A stretch of 64,000 nt of DNA from an uncultured Collinsella sp. (lineage in GTDB: Bacteria; Actinomycetota; Coriobacteriia; Coriobacteriales; Coriobacteriaceae). The stretch's first letter is position 1. Every line of letters begins with the position of its first letter. This document shows, piece by piece, positions 16,707-24,753 of the stretch. The stretch is taken from positions 16,854-80,853 of the forward strand of contig CABSNK010000009.1 in NCBI GenBank assembly GCA_902479075.1. Reading direction: 5' to 3'. Under the pieces are notes generated by a model that did no database searches, was not told the DNA's origin, and saw only the letters and a list, made by a program, of their open reading frames with translations. Position numbers and translations under genes: made by a program.

Positions 16707-17750
16707 CTACTCAAAGTATTGGAACTTGTTGGTTGAGAAGGCAAACGTGATGACGAAGCCTTCGCCGGGCTCGGATGCCGCGGTGACGTCAATGCCCATC
16801 TTGGAGCACAGGCGCGCCACCAGGTAGAGGCCGATGCCCGTTGCGCGCTTGGTGGTGCGGCCGTTGTCGCCGGTAAAGCCCTTCTCGAACACGCGCGGCA
16901 GGTCGGCCGCGCTCACGCCGCAGCCGTTATCGGCAACAGTGAGCTCAATGCGCTCACTTGCCAGGCCCTCGTCCAGCAACGCGCCCGAAAACACGATCTT
17001 CGCGCCGTCCTCGCGCGCGTATTTAATGCTGTTCTGGATGAGCTGGCCCAGAATAAACTCAAGCCACTTCTCGTCGGTAAAGACCTCGAAGTCGAGGTTC
17101 TCGCACACTGGGGCCACGTGCGCCGCGATGAGCTCGCGCGCGTTGGCCTTAATCGCGCCCGTCACCAAGGTCTTGAGATTCCAGCGGCGAATCAGGTAGT
17201 CCCGCTCCACGACTTCCGAGCGCGCGTAGTACAGTGCCTGGTCGATATAGCGCTCCACACGAGCCAGCTCACGGCCCAGGTCATCCACACGCGACAGATC
17301 GTCTTCGCTGCCGTCCAGGTTTTCCAAAATTAGATGGGCCGCCGCCAGGGGCAGCTTGGCCTCGTGAACCCAGCTTTCGATATAGTCGCGATAGTCATCG
17401 GTCTGACGCCGGCCTTCGGCAACCTCGTCGCAGGCAGCTTTGCCCACCCGGCGCAAGACCTCGTACTCGAGCTCGCCCTCGGCATAGGTCGGACATTGCA
17501 CCATCTCCTGCACCCATGCGGGACTCTCGAGCTCCTCTGCCGCACGCTCCAGCTGGCGCAGAAAACGACGACGGCGCGCGTACTCGATCACGATGCCGAG
17601 CATACCAAAGATAAAGGACACGCCGACCGCCACGACCACGATAGAAACGGGTGCGCCGGCGACCGTCAGCACAAAGCAGCTCAGCAGCACACCGCACGTC
17701 CACACGGCGACGGGAAGCAGCGCATCTTTAAAGAACTTGCCAAACGACAT
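16707..17750 (-). CDS. Sensor histidine kinase, intramembrane-sensing (BceS-like)
   Basis: A 347-residue kinase with two N-terminal membrane segments (about 10-32 and 38-55) separated by a very short loop, so no extracellular sensor domain. The phosphorylated histidine is in WVHEAKLPLAAA, and the ATPase part shows QNSIKYA, ADNGCGV, FEKGFTG and TGIGLYL. This layout matches BceS/GraS kinases that respond to cell-wall antibiotics through an ABC transporter. No such transporter is adjacent. It begins 9 bp after the response regulator stop. Confidence 0.9.
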   Translation of the reverse strand: MSFGKFFKDALLPVAVWTCGVLLSCFVLTVAGAPVSIVVVAVGVSFIFGMLGIVIEYARRRRFLRQLERAAEELESPAWVQEMVQCPTYAEGELEYEVLRRVGKAACDEVAEGRRQTDDYRDYIESWVHEAKLPLAAAHLILENLDGSEDDLSRVDDLGRELARVERYIDQALYYARSEVVERDYLIRRWNLKTLVTGAIKANARELIAAHVAPVCENLDFEVFTDEKWLEFILGQLIQNSIKYAREDGAKIVFSGALLDEGLASERIELTVADNGCGVSAADLPRVFEKGFTGDNGRTTKRATGIGLYLVARLCSKMGIDVTAASEPGEGFVITFAFSTNKFQYFE

Positions 17751-17759
17751 AGCCGGCCC

Positions 17760-18431
17760 CTAGACCGAATAGCCTTGGCCGCGATGCGTGGTCAAATACC
17801 CCTTGATGCCGATTTTTTCGAGCGTGGTGCGCAGGCGGTTGATGTTGACGGTGAGCGTATTGTCGTCCACGAAGGCGTCGGAGTCCCACAGGTCCTGCAT
17901 GATGGCCGAGCGCGAAACGATCTTGCCCGCGCGGCTCAGAAGCAGCGAGAGGATACGCAGCTCGTTTTTGGTGAGCTCGGTGCTGGTGCCCGTTTGCGTG
18001 TTGGTGACCATGGAGCGGGCGAGGTCGAGCTCCAGCCCCTTGTGGACAAGTGTGCTGCGCTCGCCTGCCGCCGTGGTGCGGCGCAGCAGTGCGTTGATGC
18101 GCGCCACGAGCACGCGCGCGCTATAGGGCTTGGGAACAAAGTCGTCCGCGCCGAGCGTCATGGCCATGACCTCGTCGATCTCGGTCGTGCGCGACGTGAG
18201 AACGATGATGGGAACCTCGGATTCGCGACGGACCTCATGGCAGATGTGCTGGCCGTCTTTGACAGGGAGCGTGAGGTCGAGCAGCACCAGGTCGGGCGCG
18301 GCGGCGAGAATATCGTGCGAGACATGCTCAAACGATTCGCAGGCCTCGATTTCAAACCCGGCGCGGGCAAGAATGTCGACAAGCTCACGACGAATGGGCT
18401 CGTCGTCCTCAACGACATAAATCAGCGCCAT
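17760..18431 (-). CDS. OmpR-family response regulator
   Basis: A 223-residue regulator with receiver domain (residues 1-115; acidic pocket VVEDDE, phospho-acceptor Asp in LVLLDLTLP, Lys in FVPKPYS) and a C-terminal winged helix ending TTHRGQGYSV. The partner kinase follows directly. The ATG follows GAGGGGAGC by a normal distance; a longer in-frame extension is not needed. Targets are unknown. Confidence 0.92.
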   Translation of the reverse strand: MALIYVVEDDEPIRRELVDILARAGFEIEACESFEHVSHDILAAAPDLVLLDLTLPVKDGQHICHEVRRESEVPIIVLTSRTTEIDEVMAMTLGADDFVPKPYSARVLVARINALLRRTTAAGERSTLVHKGLELDLARSMVTNTQTGTSTELTKNELRILSLLLSRAGKIVSRSAIMQDLWDSDAFVDDNTLTVNINRLRTTLEKIGIKGYLTTHRGQGYSV

Positions 18432-18610
18432 GGATTTCGCTCCCCTCTTGGTTGTCTTGCCACCATTATGGCTGCGAAACTGCAGGTGCGCACCGCGCGC
18501 GGTGCCAAGGTGACAGAACTGTTCGCGAGCGGGGGCGTTTTGTCCGCCTCGCACTCGCAGCGGCGGCGGGGACCAAAATGATTCTTTAATCCCCGTCCCA
18601 GAAAAATCAT

Positions 18611-19318
18611 TTAGCGGCGGGCACGGAGCTTTTCGTAGCCGTCGGCAAAGAAGGCGACCGTGGCGGCGTCGGCCTCGGCGGCGTCCGTCTCGGTCGCGGG
18701 GACCACGCCGTGCTCGTCGCTCACTAGGAACAGGGCGCCCTTAAGCTGCGCGGGAATGTCTACGCGCGTGACCGGGATGCCCTTGGTCTGGGCCAGCTGC
18801 TCGATGAGCGTCGCCGTGCCGCACAGAAACTCGTCCGCCGGCGCCACAAAGGCGAGCTCGCCGTTGTTGACAGCGGCGAGCAGCTCGGGCGCCACGCCAG
18901 TTTCGTCGGCCTCGGAGCGAGCCTCGGCGGAGCGGGCGCGCAGCGCCTTGGCCGACGTATCGGCGAGCGGCTCGTACTCCCCCACCGTCATGGCGGCGTT
19001 GCCGTTGACGTCGATCACCAGCATGAGCACGCCGTCATGTGCGGTGTAATCGCCCTCGGCAAGCGACCACTCAACGTGTTGTTTGGCCCAGCTGAGCATG
19101 TTATGGGTAAGTGGCTCGCCCTGCACCAGGCGCTCGGACAGTGCGCGGATGTGGCGGTTGAGCATGGGCACCTTTTTGTTGGACATGCGCCAGCGGCAGA
19201 TAAGCGCGGGCTTGTCGAGCGTAAACTTCTCGACCGCCTCCTGATTGGCGCAAAAGTCCTCATACGCACGCTGATCCTCGGCATTGCCAAACAGCTCGAC
19301 ATCATCAATCTGGGGCAT
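18611..19318 (-). CDS. Protein of unknown function (235 aa)
   Basis: A soluble, acidic 235-residue protein, unrecognised. It has no signal peptide, membrane segment or catalytic motif that can be named. The central part (ALICRWRMSNKKVPMLNRHI, then LSWAKQHVEWSLAEGDY) looks ordered, followed by an Ala/Glu-rich stretch and a C-terminal domain with VDIPAQLKGALFLVSDEHG. The start follows GAAAGGTACAACC. It is upstream of the two-component pair on the same strand with a 179-bp gap, so a link to it is possible but weak. Confidence 0.75.
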   Translation of the reverse strand: MPQIDDVELFGNAEDQRAYEDFCANQEAVEKFTLDKPALICRWRMSNKKVPMLNRHIRALSERLVQGEPLTHNMLSWAKQHVEWSLAEGDYTAHDGVLMLVIDVNGNAAMTVGEYEPLADTSAKALRARSAEARSEADETGVAPELLAAVNNGELAFVAPADEFLCGTATLIEQLAQTKGIPVTRVDIPAQLKGALFLVSDEHGVVPATETDAAEADAATVAFFADGYEKLRARR

Positions 19319-19358
19319 GGTTGTACCTTTCGTGTTAGTCATTCCGTCCTCTTATACC

Positions 19359-19394
19359 AAAAAGACGGCCCTCCAAACGGAGCGACCGTCTTTT
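19359..19394. terminator. Bidirectional intrinsic terminator
   Basis: AAAAAGACGG pairs with CCGTCTTTT, with a nested CTCC/GGAG stem. It carries A-rich and T-rich flanks in both directions. It lies between purH and the unknown 235-aa gene, and in the minus direction would end the purH transcript. Confidence 0.8.
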
Positions 19395-19435
19395 GCAGAG
19401 ATTATTTTGACGATATGGTCAGGCGACCGATCAGC

Positions 19436-19561
19436 TTAATGGGATAGAGCAACATCCCATTAAGGGTTTTCCAAGTGCCCGAGATTGCCCCGAAAGAGGA
19501 GCGCCGCGTACTAAATGTACGCAAGCGACGGTTTGAGGGGCAAGGTCGGGTGCTTGGGAAA
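19436..19561. repeat. Double hairpin after purH, family-A-like
   Basis: First hairpin: CTTAATGGGAT/ATCCCATTAAG (19436-19464). Second, larger one: TTTTCCAAGTGCCCGA (19467-19482) pairs with TCGGGTGCTTGGGAAA (19546-19561), then ATTGCCCC with GGGGCAA, then a central GCGTAC-TAAAT-GTACGC. The tip (NAC, TAAAT or TTAAT, GTN) resembles that of family A at 7483 and 9728. It starts 4 bp past the purH stop codon. Confidence 0.75.
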
Positions 19562-19565
19562 GCCT

Positions 19566-21173
19566 CTAGTGCCTAAAATGCCTGGCCCCCGTAAAGACCA
19601 TCGCAATACCATGCTCATTGCAGGCCTGAATGCTCTCGTCGTCGCGCTTGGAGCCGCCGGGCTGAATGATGCAGGTCACGCCGTGCGCGGCAAGCACGTC
19701 GACGTTGTCGCGGAACGGGAAGAATGCGTCGCTTGCGCAGGCAAAGCCGCCCTTCTCCACGCCCTCGCGCTCGCAGAAGTCCTCGGCACGCTCGCAGGCA
19801 AGCAGTGCAGAGTCAACGCGGTTGGGCTGACCCGGGCCCATGCCAATGCCGGCCTTATCCTTGGAGACCAGGATGGCGTTGGACTTGACGCCCTTGCAGA
19901 CCTTCCAGGCAAACTCGAGCTCGGCCATCTCGGCGTCGGTGGGCTTGCGGTCGGTGGGGAACGTAAAGGTCGCGGGGTCCTCGGTCACATGGTCGACCTC
20001 CTGCACCAGCATGCCGCCGTCGACGGAGCGCAGCTCCACCTGGGCGCCGTGGTCCACGCCGCCGGTAGCCAGCACGCGCAGGTTGGGACGCTTGGACATG
20101 CGCTCGAGCGCCTCGGCAGTGTAGCTCGGGGCGATGATAACCTCGACGAACTGCTTGTTCTGATCGGCAAAGTGCTCGACCAGCTCATAGGGAACCTCGC
20201 GGTTGCAGGCGATGATGCCGCCGAAGGCGCTCTTGGGATCGCAGGCGAAGGCGCGGTCGTAGGCGGCCGTGATGTCCTCGGCCACGGCGGAGCCGCAGGG
20301 GTTCTGGTGCTTGAGGATCACGCAGGCCGGCTCGTCGAACTCGCGGACCAGGTTCCAAGCGGCGTCAGCATCCAGATAGTTGTTGTAGCTGAGCGGCTTG
20401 CCCTGGATCTGCTCGGAGCCAACGAGCGGGAACTGCGAGCTCGCGGTGTTCTCGCAGCCCTCGGCAAAGCGGTAGACCGTAGCCTTCTGCTGCGGGTTCT
20501 CGCCATAGCGCAGGTCGTCGACCTTCTCCAGCGAGATCTCGAGCTTGGCAGAAGTGTCCGCCACGTCGCTTGCCTGGGCGGCAAGCCAACGGGAGATAGC
20601 CGTGTCGTAGGCGGCGGTGGTCTGGTAGACCTTCACCTGCAGGCGACGACGGGTGGAAAGCGTGGTGCAGCCACCGGTCTCGTGCATCTCAGCCAGGACG
20701 GCGTCGTAGTCGGCCGGGTCGGAAATGACGGTAACGCTCACGGCGTTCTTAGCAGCAGAGCGCAGCATGGAGGGGCCACCGATGTCGATGTGCTCGATGG
20801 CATCCGCGAAGGTGACCTCGGGGTTGGCGACGGTCTTCTCGAACTCGTACAGGTTGACAACGACCAGGTCGATCAGCTTAATGCCGTGCTGAGCGGCCTC
20901 CTGCATGTGCTGCTCGGAATCGCGGCGGGCCAGCAGCGCGCCGTGAACCTTGGGGTGCAGGGTCTTAACGCGGCCGTCCATCATCTCGGGATAGCCCGTG
21001 AACTCCTCGATGGGGGTTACGGGAACGCCCGCGTCCTCGATGGCACGAGCCGTGCCGCCCGTAGAGATGATCTCGACGCCAAAGTCATCGACCAGCGTCC
21101 GTGCGAAATCGACGACGCCCGTCTTATCGGTAACCGAGATCAACGCGCGTGCGATCTTCACATCAGATCCCAT
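19566..21173 (-). CDS. purH: Bifunctional AICAR transformylase / IMP cyclohydrolase
   Basis: A 535-residue enzyme for the last two steps of IMP synthesis. The N-terminal MGS-like cyclohydrolase domain (about 1-200) shows ALISVTDKTGVVDFA, STGGTARAI and GRVKTLHPKVHGALLARR. The transformylase domain follows with RYGENPQQ, KHQNPCGSA and the C-terminal TCIIQPGGSKRDDE. Full length and intact. The ATG follows AGGAGGACTGC. It appears monocistronic. Confidence 0.97.
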   Translation of the reverse strand: MGSDVKIARALISVTDKTGVVDFARTLVDDFGVEIISTGGTARAIEDAGVPVTPIEEFTGYPEMMDGRVKTLHPKVHGALLARRDSEQHMQEAAQHGIKLIDLVVVNLYEFEKTVANPEVTFADAIEHIDIGGPSMLRSAAKNAVSVTVISDPADYDAVLAEMHETGGCTTLSTRRRLQVKVYQTTAAYDTAISRWLAAQASDVADTSAKLEISLEKVDDLRYGENPQQKATVYRFAEGCENTASSQFPLVGSEQIQGKPLSYNNYLDADAAWNLVREFDEPACVILKHQNPCGSAVAEDITAAYDRAFACDPKSAFGGIIACNREVPYELVEHFADQNKQFVEVIIAPSYTAEALERMSKRPNLRVLATGGVDHGAQVELRSVDGGMLVQEVDHVTEDPATFTFPTDRKPTDAEMAELEFAWKVCKGVKSNAILVSKDKAGIGMGPGQPNRVDSALLACERAEDFCEREGVEKGGFACASDAFFPFRDNVDVLAAHGVTCIIQPGGSKRDDESIQACNEHGIAMVFTGARHFRH

Positions 21174-21450
21174 GCAGTCCTCCTGTCTGGTACGCCGCCG
21201 TGCTCTGTGAGCCGGTGATACGTCGATCTGCAGCGCTCGCGCAGCGGCATTGAAAATACTGATTCAATGTAGCGCATCGAGCGCATCGATGCACCCCGCA
21301 ACGGGCGCATGTGCAGAAAAAGTTTGCGAGCGGAGGGGATGGGCACGGCACCGGGCACGGTGAGTTCATGGAACACAGGGGCACCATAATTAGATGCCAA
21401 TAGCGTGGTAGAACTGTGCTCGATATGCATCCGCAAAAGAAAGAGGCACC

Positions 21451-22092
21451 ATGGTCTCGCGGGTTCTCTGCCGACCGTTTGATACCGAAGACTTCGACGC
21501 CATCGCGCTGATTCTGCAGCAGCTTTGGCATAACAATTCGGATAACGATGAGTACAACCGCCTTGAGGCCGCGTGCGACCTCGCCTATTGCCTTTCGTCA
21601 TCGACGTTTTCGCAGGTTGCCGTAATCGACGGTCAGGCGCGCGGCATTGCGCTCGCACGTGCGGGACAGAGCTCCGGCGCCACCGTCAAGGAACATTGGA
21701 TGGATACCGAACGCGCGCTGCTATCGCAGATGCGCGAGCTGGAGCCCGATGCCTGCGCCGAGTATCTCTCGTTTGTGCGCGCAACCATCCGAACCAACAA
21801 CCGCCTGCTCGAAAGCAGCCCGTTGCCACACGACAACGAGGTCACGCTGCTTGCCGTTGATCGCGATGTCCATGGCCTGGGCGTTGGCTCGGTTTTGCTC
21901 GATGCCGCGGTCTCGTACCTGTCCTCGCGCGGGGCGACGAGGGCACACCTGTACACCGACTCCAACTGCTCGTGGAAGTTCTACGAGCTGCACGGCTTTA
22001 AGCGCACGGCCACGCACCGCGCCAACCGCGAAGAGCGCCGTCACGACATGCCGCGCGAAAGCTTCCTCTACGAACTCGACCTAACAGCCTAA
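21451..22092 (+). CDS. GNAT-family N-acetyltransferase
   Basis: A 213-residue protein with a GNAT core in its C-terminal half: LLAVDRDVHGLGVGSVLLDAA is the acetyl-CoA-binding motif A (R/Q-x-x-G-x-G/A type), followed by HLYTDSNCSWKFYELHGF. The N-terminal 100 residues are less conserved. Substrate unknown. ATG follows AAAGAAAGAGGCACC. It is divergent from purH with a 277-bp gap in which no RNA switch was recognised. Confidence 0.85.
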   Translation: MVSRVLCRPFDTEDFDAIALILQQLWHNNSDNDEYNRLEAACDLAYCLSSSTFSQVAVIDGQARGIALARAGQSSGATVKEHWMDTERALLSQMRELEPDACAEYLSFVRATIRTNNRLLESSPLPHDNEVTLLAVDRDVHGLGVGSVLLDAAVSYLSSRGATRAHLYTDSNCSWKFYELHGFKRTATHRANREERRHDMPRESFLYELDLTA

Positions 22093-22192
22093 ACCCGGCA
22101 GTTAGGGACGTTCCCTTTGTGCCGGCACCCCGGGACACTCCTTGGCAGCAGCCACACCTAGTCGCTGGGGACAGTCTTCGTAGGTAGCGAAT

Positions 22193-22239
22193 AAAAAGGG
22201 GATGGGCTTTCCCCAACGGCTGTCGAGAAAAGCCCATCC
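22193..22239 (-). terminator. Intrinsic terminator of the DUF2207 gene
   Basis: GGATGGGCTTT pairs with AAAGCCCATCC, followed on the minus strand by CCCTTTTTATT. It lies 14 bp past the stop codon at 22254. The gap toward the GNAT gene also carries GGGACGTTCCC- and GGGGACAGTC-type strings of the dispersed repeat group. Confidence 0.88.
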
Positions 22240-22253
22240 GTAATTTAGGACCG

Positions 22254-24197
22254 TTAGAACGTTCCGCCGCCGCCTCCGCCGACGCCGCCGCCTCCGCCGC
22301 CCGAGAAGCCGCCGCCGCCACCGCCGCTCGAGCTATCGGAACTCGAAGCCAGCTCACGGATGCTCTCGTGATACACGTCATCGAACGAATCGAGCGGGGA
22401 CTGGTTTCCGTAGTGATGGTAGTACCACCAGTAGCAGGGGTAATTGTCGTAGAAACCGTCGGCCTCGCGCACCTCGGGAGGAACAGCCTCGGCAAGCTGA
22501 CGCAGAACTTCCTTCGAAACGCCCAGCGCCGCACCCATCACCAGAAGTTTATTCCACAGAACCAGATCGCCGGGGACGGCTTCCTTTAGACGCGTGAAAT
22601 CCTCGAGCCAATGCTTAAGCGCCTTGCAGCGAGCCGCCACCTCGGCACCCTCCGGCGTAAAGCGGCGGAACGTAAGGCCCACGCCAATACCCACCAGCAC
22701 AATCGGCACCGAGATAACCGCGGCGACAATGTTCGCCTGCGCGCCGTCGGTAAAGAAGATGGATCCCGCGGGAACACAGGCGATCAGAATACCGAGAACC
22801 AGGCAAAACACCATTGCGACAATGCCGTCCGAGGCAACGTACTCGCTATCGGCCAGCTTGCCCTTAACGGTGTTCTGATAGTCCTCGAGCTTGTCGCCCA
22901 CGGGTGTAGCGTGCTGCTTGACGTAGTGCTGCAGCTCGTCAAACGTGCGCGAGCGGTCGCCGTTCTCGTCGGGCTTAGCACCGGCAAAGAAGACCTTGAG
23001 CACCATGCGGTCAATGCCCTTGGCCGACTTCCAGCCCGCATCACTCACCGTCACGCGATACGTCTGCTCTTCTTTTTCACGCCCCAACAGACCTTTCTTG
23101 GCCTTGGTCACGGTCGCCTGCTCCAGCTTGATCACACGGTCGTCGGTGAGCTTCATGAGCGTGGTGATATATGCCTGATCGGGCACCTCGTTCCAGCTCA
23201 TGAGGGCCGAAAGCACGGCGGGATGGTCGTCCGAAGGCACATCGCGGAAATATTCGTCCTGGAAAAGCGGTTTGGGCTTGCGGCGGCGCAGCTTGAGCAC
23301 AACGATTGTGCCGGTAAAGACCAGCGCCGCGACAACACTTAGTACGGCAAGTACATTGGCAATCATGCGAGCGTGAGCGCGGCGGGCGTTAGCTTCGTCG
23401 GCCCATTCCTTCTCTTCGCTCAGGATCGTTGACATGCGCTCTTCGCCCGAGGCGGCAAGCTGCGGCACCCAGTCGCTGGGGAAGGCGATGCGTGCCTCGG
23501 CGAATTCGCCCTGATGCACGCAGGGAATGGTATAGGTGACCATGGGTTCATCCGCATCGAGCGATACGTCGCCCGTCAGCGGGCCGTGCCCCCATGCGCG
23601 GAAGTTATCGCCCTTGACGGCCGCCGTCCCGGCAGCGGCATTTGCGAAGTACACTTCCATCTCGACGTCATCGGAATCCGCGGACCAGCCGTCGCCCACG
23701 AATTTCCAATAGAGCTCGGCGGTATCGGCCCAGTTCATAACCGCACCGGTCATGGTGTAGCTCACGTAATAGATCGCGCTATCGCCGCTCTCGTGAGGGC
23801 TGAACACCTTGATCTTTACGCCGTCACCAGTCTGCTCGACCGTGTAGACGCCAGAGTCACCCTTGTTCGCGCTGTCGACCTTGTTAAACGCGGTGTCGTC
23901 TTCCTCGACGCTCAGCACATTGACGCCCGCCGCGCCGCCCTGCTGGTTAGAGCCCGTATTGATCTCCCAAAACACGCCGTTGATATCGTCATCGAAATCA
24001 AACTGGCGTCCCTCGACAACGGTCAGCGAGCCGTCGGCCTCGACCGTGGCGCCGATATAGGTTTGGGTCATGGAGTAGCCGTCGGCGTGCGCGGCGACAG
24101 GCAGCAGCAACAACGCAAGCGCGACGAGCACGCAGACGGAAGCGAATCGCGCAAACAGGCAGCGCTGCCGGCTGACTTTGGCGGCGAGGGTGTTCAT
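22254..24197 (-). CDS. DUF2207-domain predicted membrane protein
   Basis: A 647-residue protein. It starts with a signal peptide (residues about 10-38, VCVLVALALLLLPVAAHA), followed by a DUF2207 extracellular beta-rich domain (YIGATVEADGSLTVVEGRQFDFDDDINGVFWEI). A membrane segment lies near residue 290, and a second hydrophobic pair (about 480-540) is followed by a cytosolic domain. The last 30 residues are Ser- then Gly-rich and end in TF. The family is common in Actinobacteria and Firmicutes, function unknown. The ATG follows AAGGATGTGCCT. Confidence 0.88.
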   Translation of the reverse strand: MNTLAAKVSRQRCLFARFASVCVLVALALLLLPVAAHADGYSMTQTYIGATVEADGSLTVVEGRQFDFDDDINGVFWEINTGSNQQGGAAGVNVLSVEEDDTAFNKVDSANKGDSGVYTVEQTGDGVKIKVFSPHESGDSAIYYVSYTMTGAVMNWADTAELYWKFVGDGWSADSDDVEMEVYFANAAAGTAAVKGDNFRAWGHGPLTGDVSLDADEPMVTYTIPCVHQGEFAEARIAFPSDWVPQLAASGEERMSTILSEEKEWADEANARRAHARMIANVLAVLSVVAALVFTGTIVVLKLRRRKPKPLFQDEYFRDVPSDDHPAVLSALMSWNEVPDQAYITTLMKLTDDRVIKLEQATVTKAKKGLLGREKEEQTYRVTVSDAGWKSAKGIDRMVLKVFFAGAKPDENGDRSRTFDELQHYVKQHATPVGDKLEDYQNTVKGKLADSEYVASDGIVAMVFCLVLGILIACVPAGSIFFTDGAQANIVAAVISVPIVLVGIGVGLTFRRFTPEGAEVAARCKALKHWLEDFTRLKEAVPGDLVLWNKLLVMGAALGVSKEVLRQLAEAVPPEVREADGFYDNYPCYWWYYHHYGNQSPLDSFDDVYHESIRELASSSDSSSGGGGGGFSGGGGGGVGGGGGGTF

Positions 24198-24324
24198 AGG
24201 CACATCCTTTGTCTGTAAAACCAACAGCGCCATTGTCCCACGTTTGCGGGTACGCATGACGAACATCTAGGCGACCGGAGTGCCAAACGGGATGAAAGTC
24301 ACGCCCGCACCCCGACACTTGGAA

Positions 24325-24359
24325 AATGATCTATTGGGGACGGAGGAAAACGGATCATT
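24325..24359. repeat. GGGGACGGAGG small hairpin repeat, copy 1
   Basis: An 18-bp word starting TTGGGGACGG and ending AAAAC (24334-24351) is enclosed by AATGATC and GATCATT. The same 18-bp loop is at 49577-49594, where the enclosing arms are AATGACC and GGTCGTT. The arms differ between copies but stay complementary. Confidence 0.75.
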
Positions 24360-24581
24360 GGGCTGAACCGACAGGCAGCAACAAAATTGTCGTTTGGGAC
24401 GCTCTTTGGCCGAGTCCCGCGTCAGCAATAGATACCACTTCACAGCTCCGTCACAGGTGTAGCGGCTTTGTGTTGCTGCGGCGCGCGCTGATTGAGCCCG
24501 CGAGTAAAGGGCATAAAGCAGTTGAGCGAAAACGGTTGCCCCTTTCCCGTTCGCTCGTTGATCATGTCCCCCTTTTCCGCG

Positions 24582-24617
24582 GAAACCCCGGCAGTTGCGA
24601 AGAGCTGCCGGGGTTTC
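24582..24617 (+). terminator. Perfect 13-bp hairpin, possible terminator
   Basis: GAAACCCCGGCAG pairs with CTGCCGGGGTTTC around a 10-nt loop. There is no long T-run after it on either strand, so terminator function is uncertain. No annotated gene ends just before it on the plus strand, which leaves room for an unannotated short transcript. Confidence 0.5.
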
Positions 24618-24740
24618 TGCCGTGTATAAGGCCGAGTCGGCGTACGGCGATCGAGACGTTGGACCGCAGACCCACCGTGCACAATGCGCAGCGCCGTCAA
24701 CTTGCGAGCCACGGAAACGCCTCCCCATCGCGCCCCGCGC

Positions 24741-24746
24741 TATACT
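24741..24746 (+). promoter_or_regulatory. -10 box directly before gluQ (leaderless transcript)
   Basis: TATACT is followed by 7 bases and then the gluQ ATG. A -10 at this distance places the transcription start at or next to the A of the ATG. No ribosome site is visible before this ATG. Confidence 0.5.
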
Positions 24747-24753
24747 CGTCCGC

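Larger units (their letters stand above)
24198..24753. other. 556-bp gap with several hairpins
   Basis: No gene is seen. The gap contains a small repeat hairpin at 24325-24359. A longer inverted repeat is possible between CAGCAACAAAA (about 24375) and TTTGTGTTGCTG (about 24470). A perfect 13-bp hairpin is at 24582-24617, and a -10 box sits directly before gluQ. A small RNA is possible between about 24360 and 24620, ending at the hairpin, but no known family is recognised. Confidence 0.45.

Noticed and set aside
21174..21450. Purine riboswitch upstream of purH
   Set aside because: No purine aptamer-like core was recognised in the 277-bp gap.
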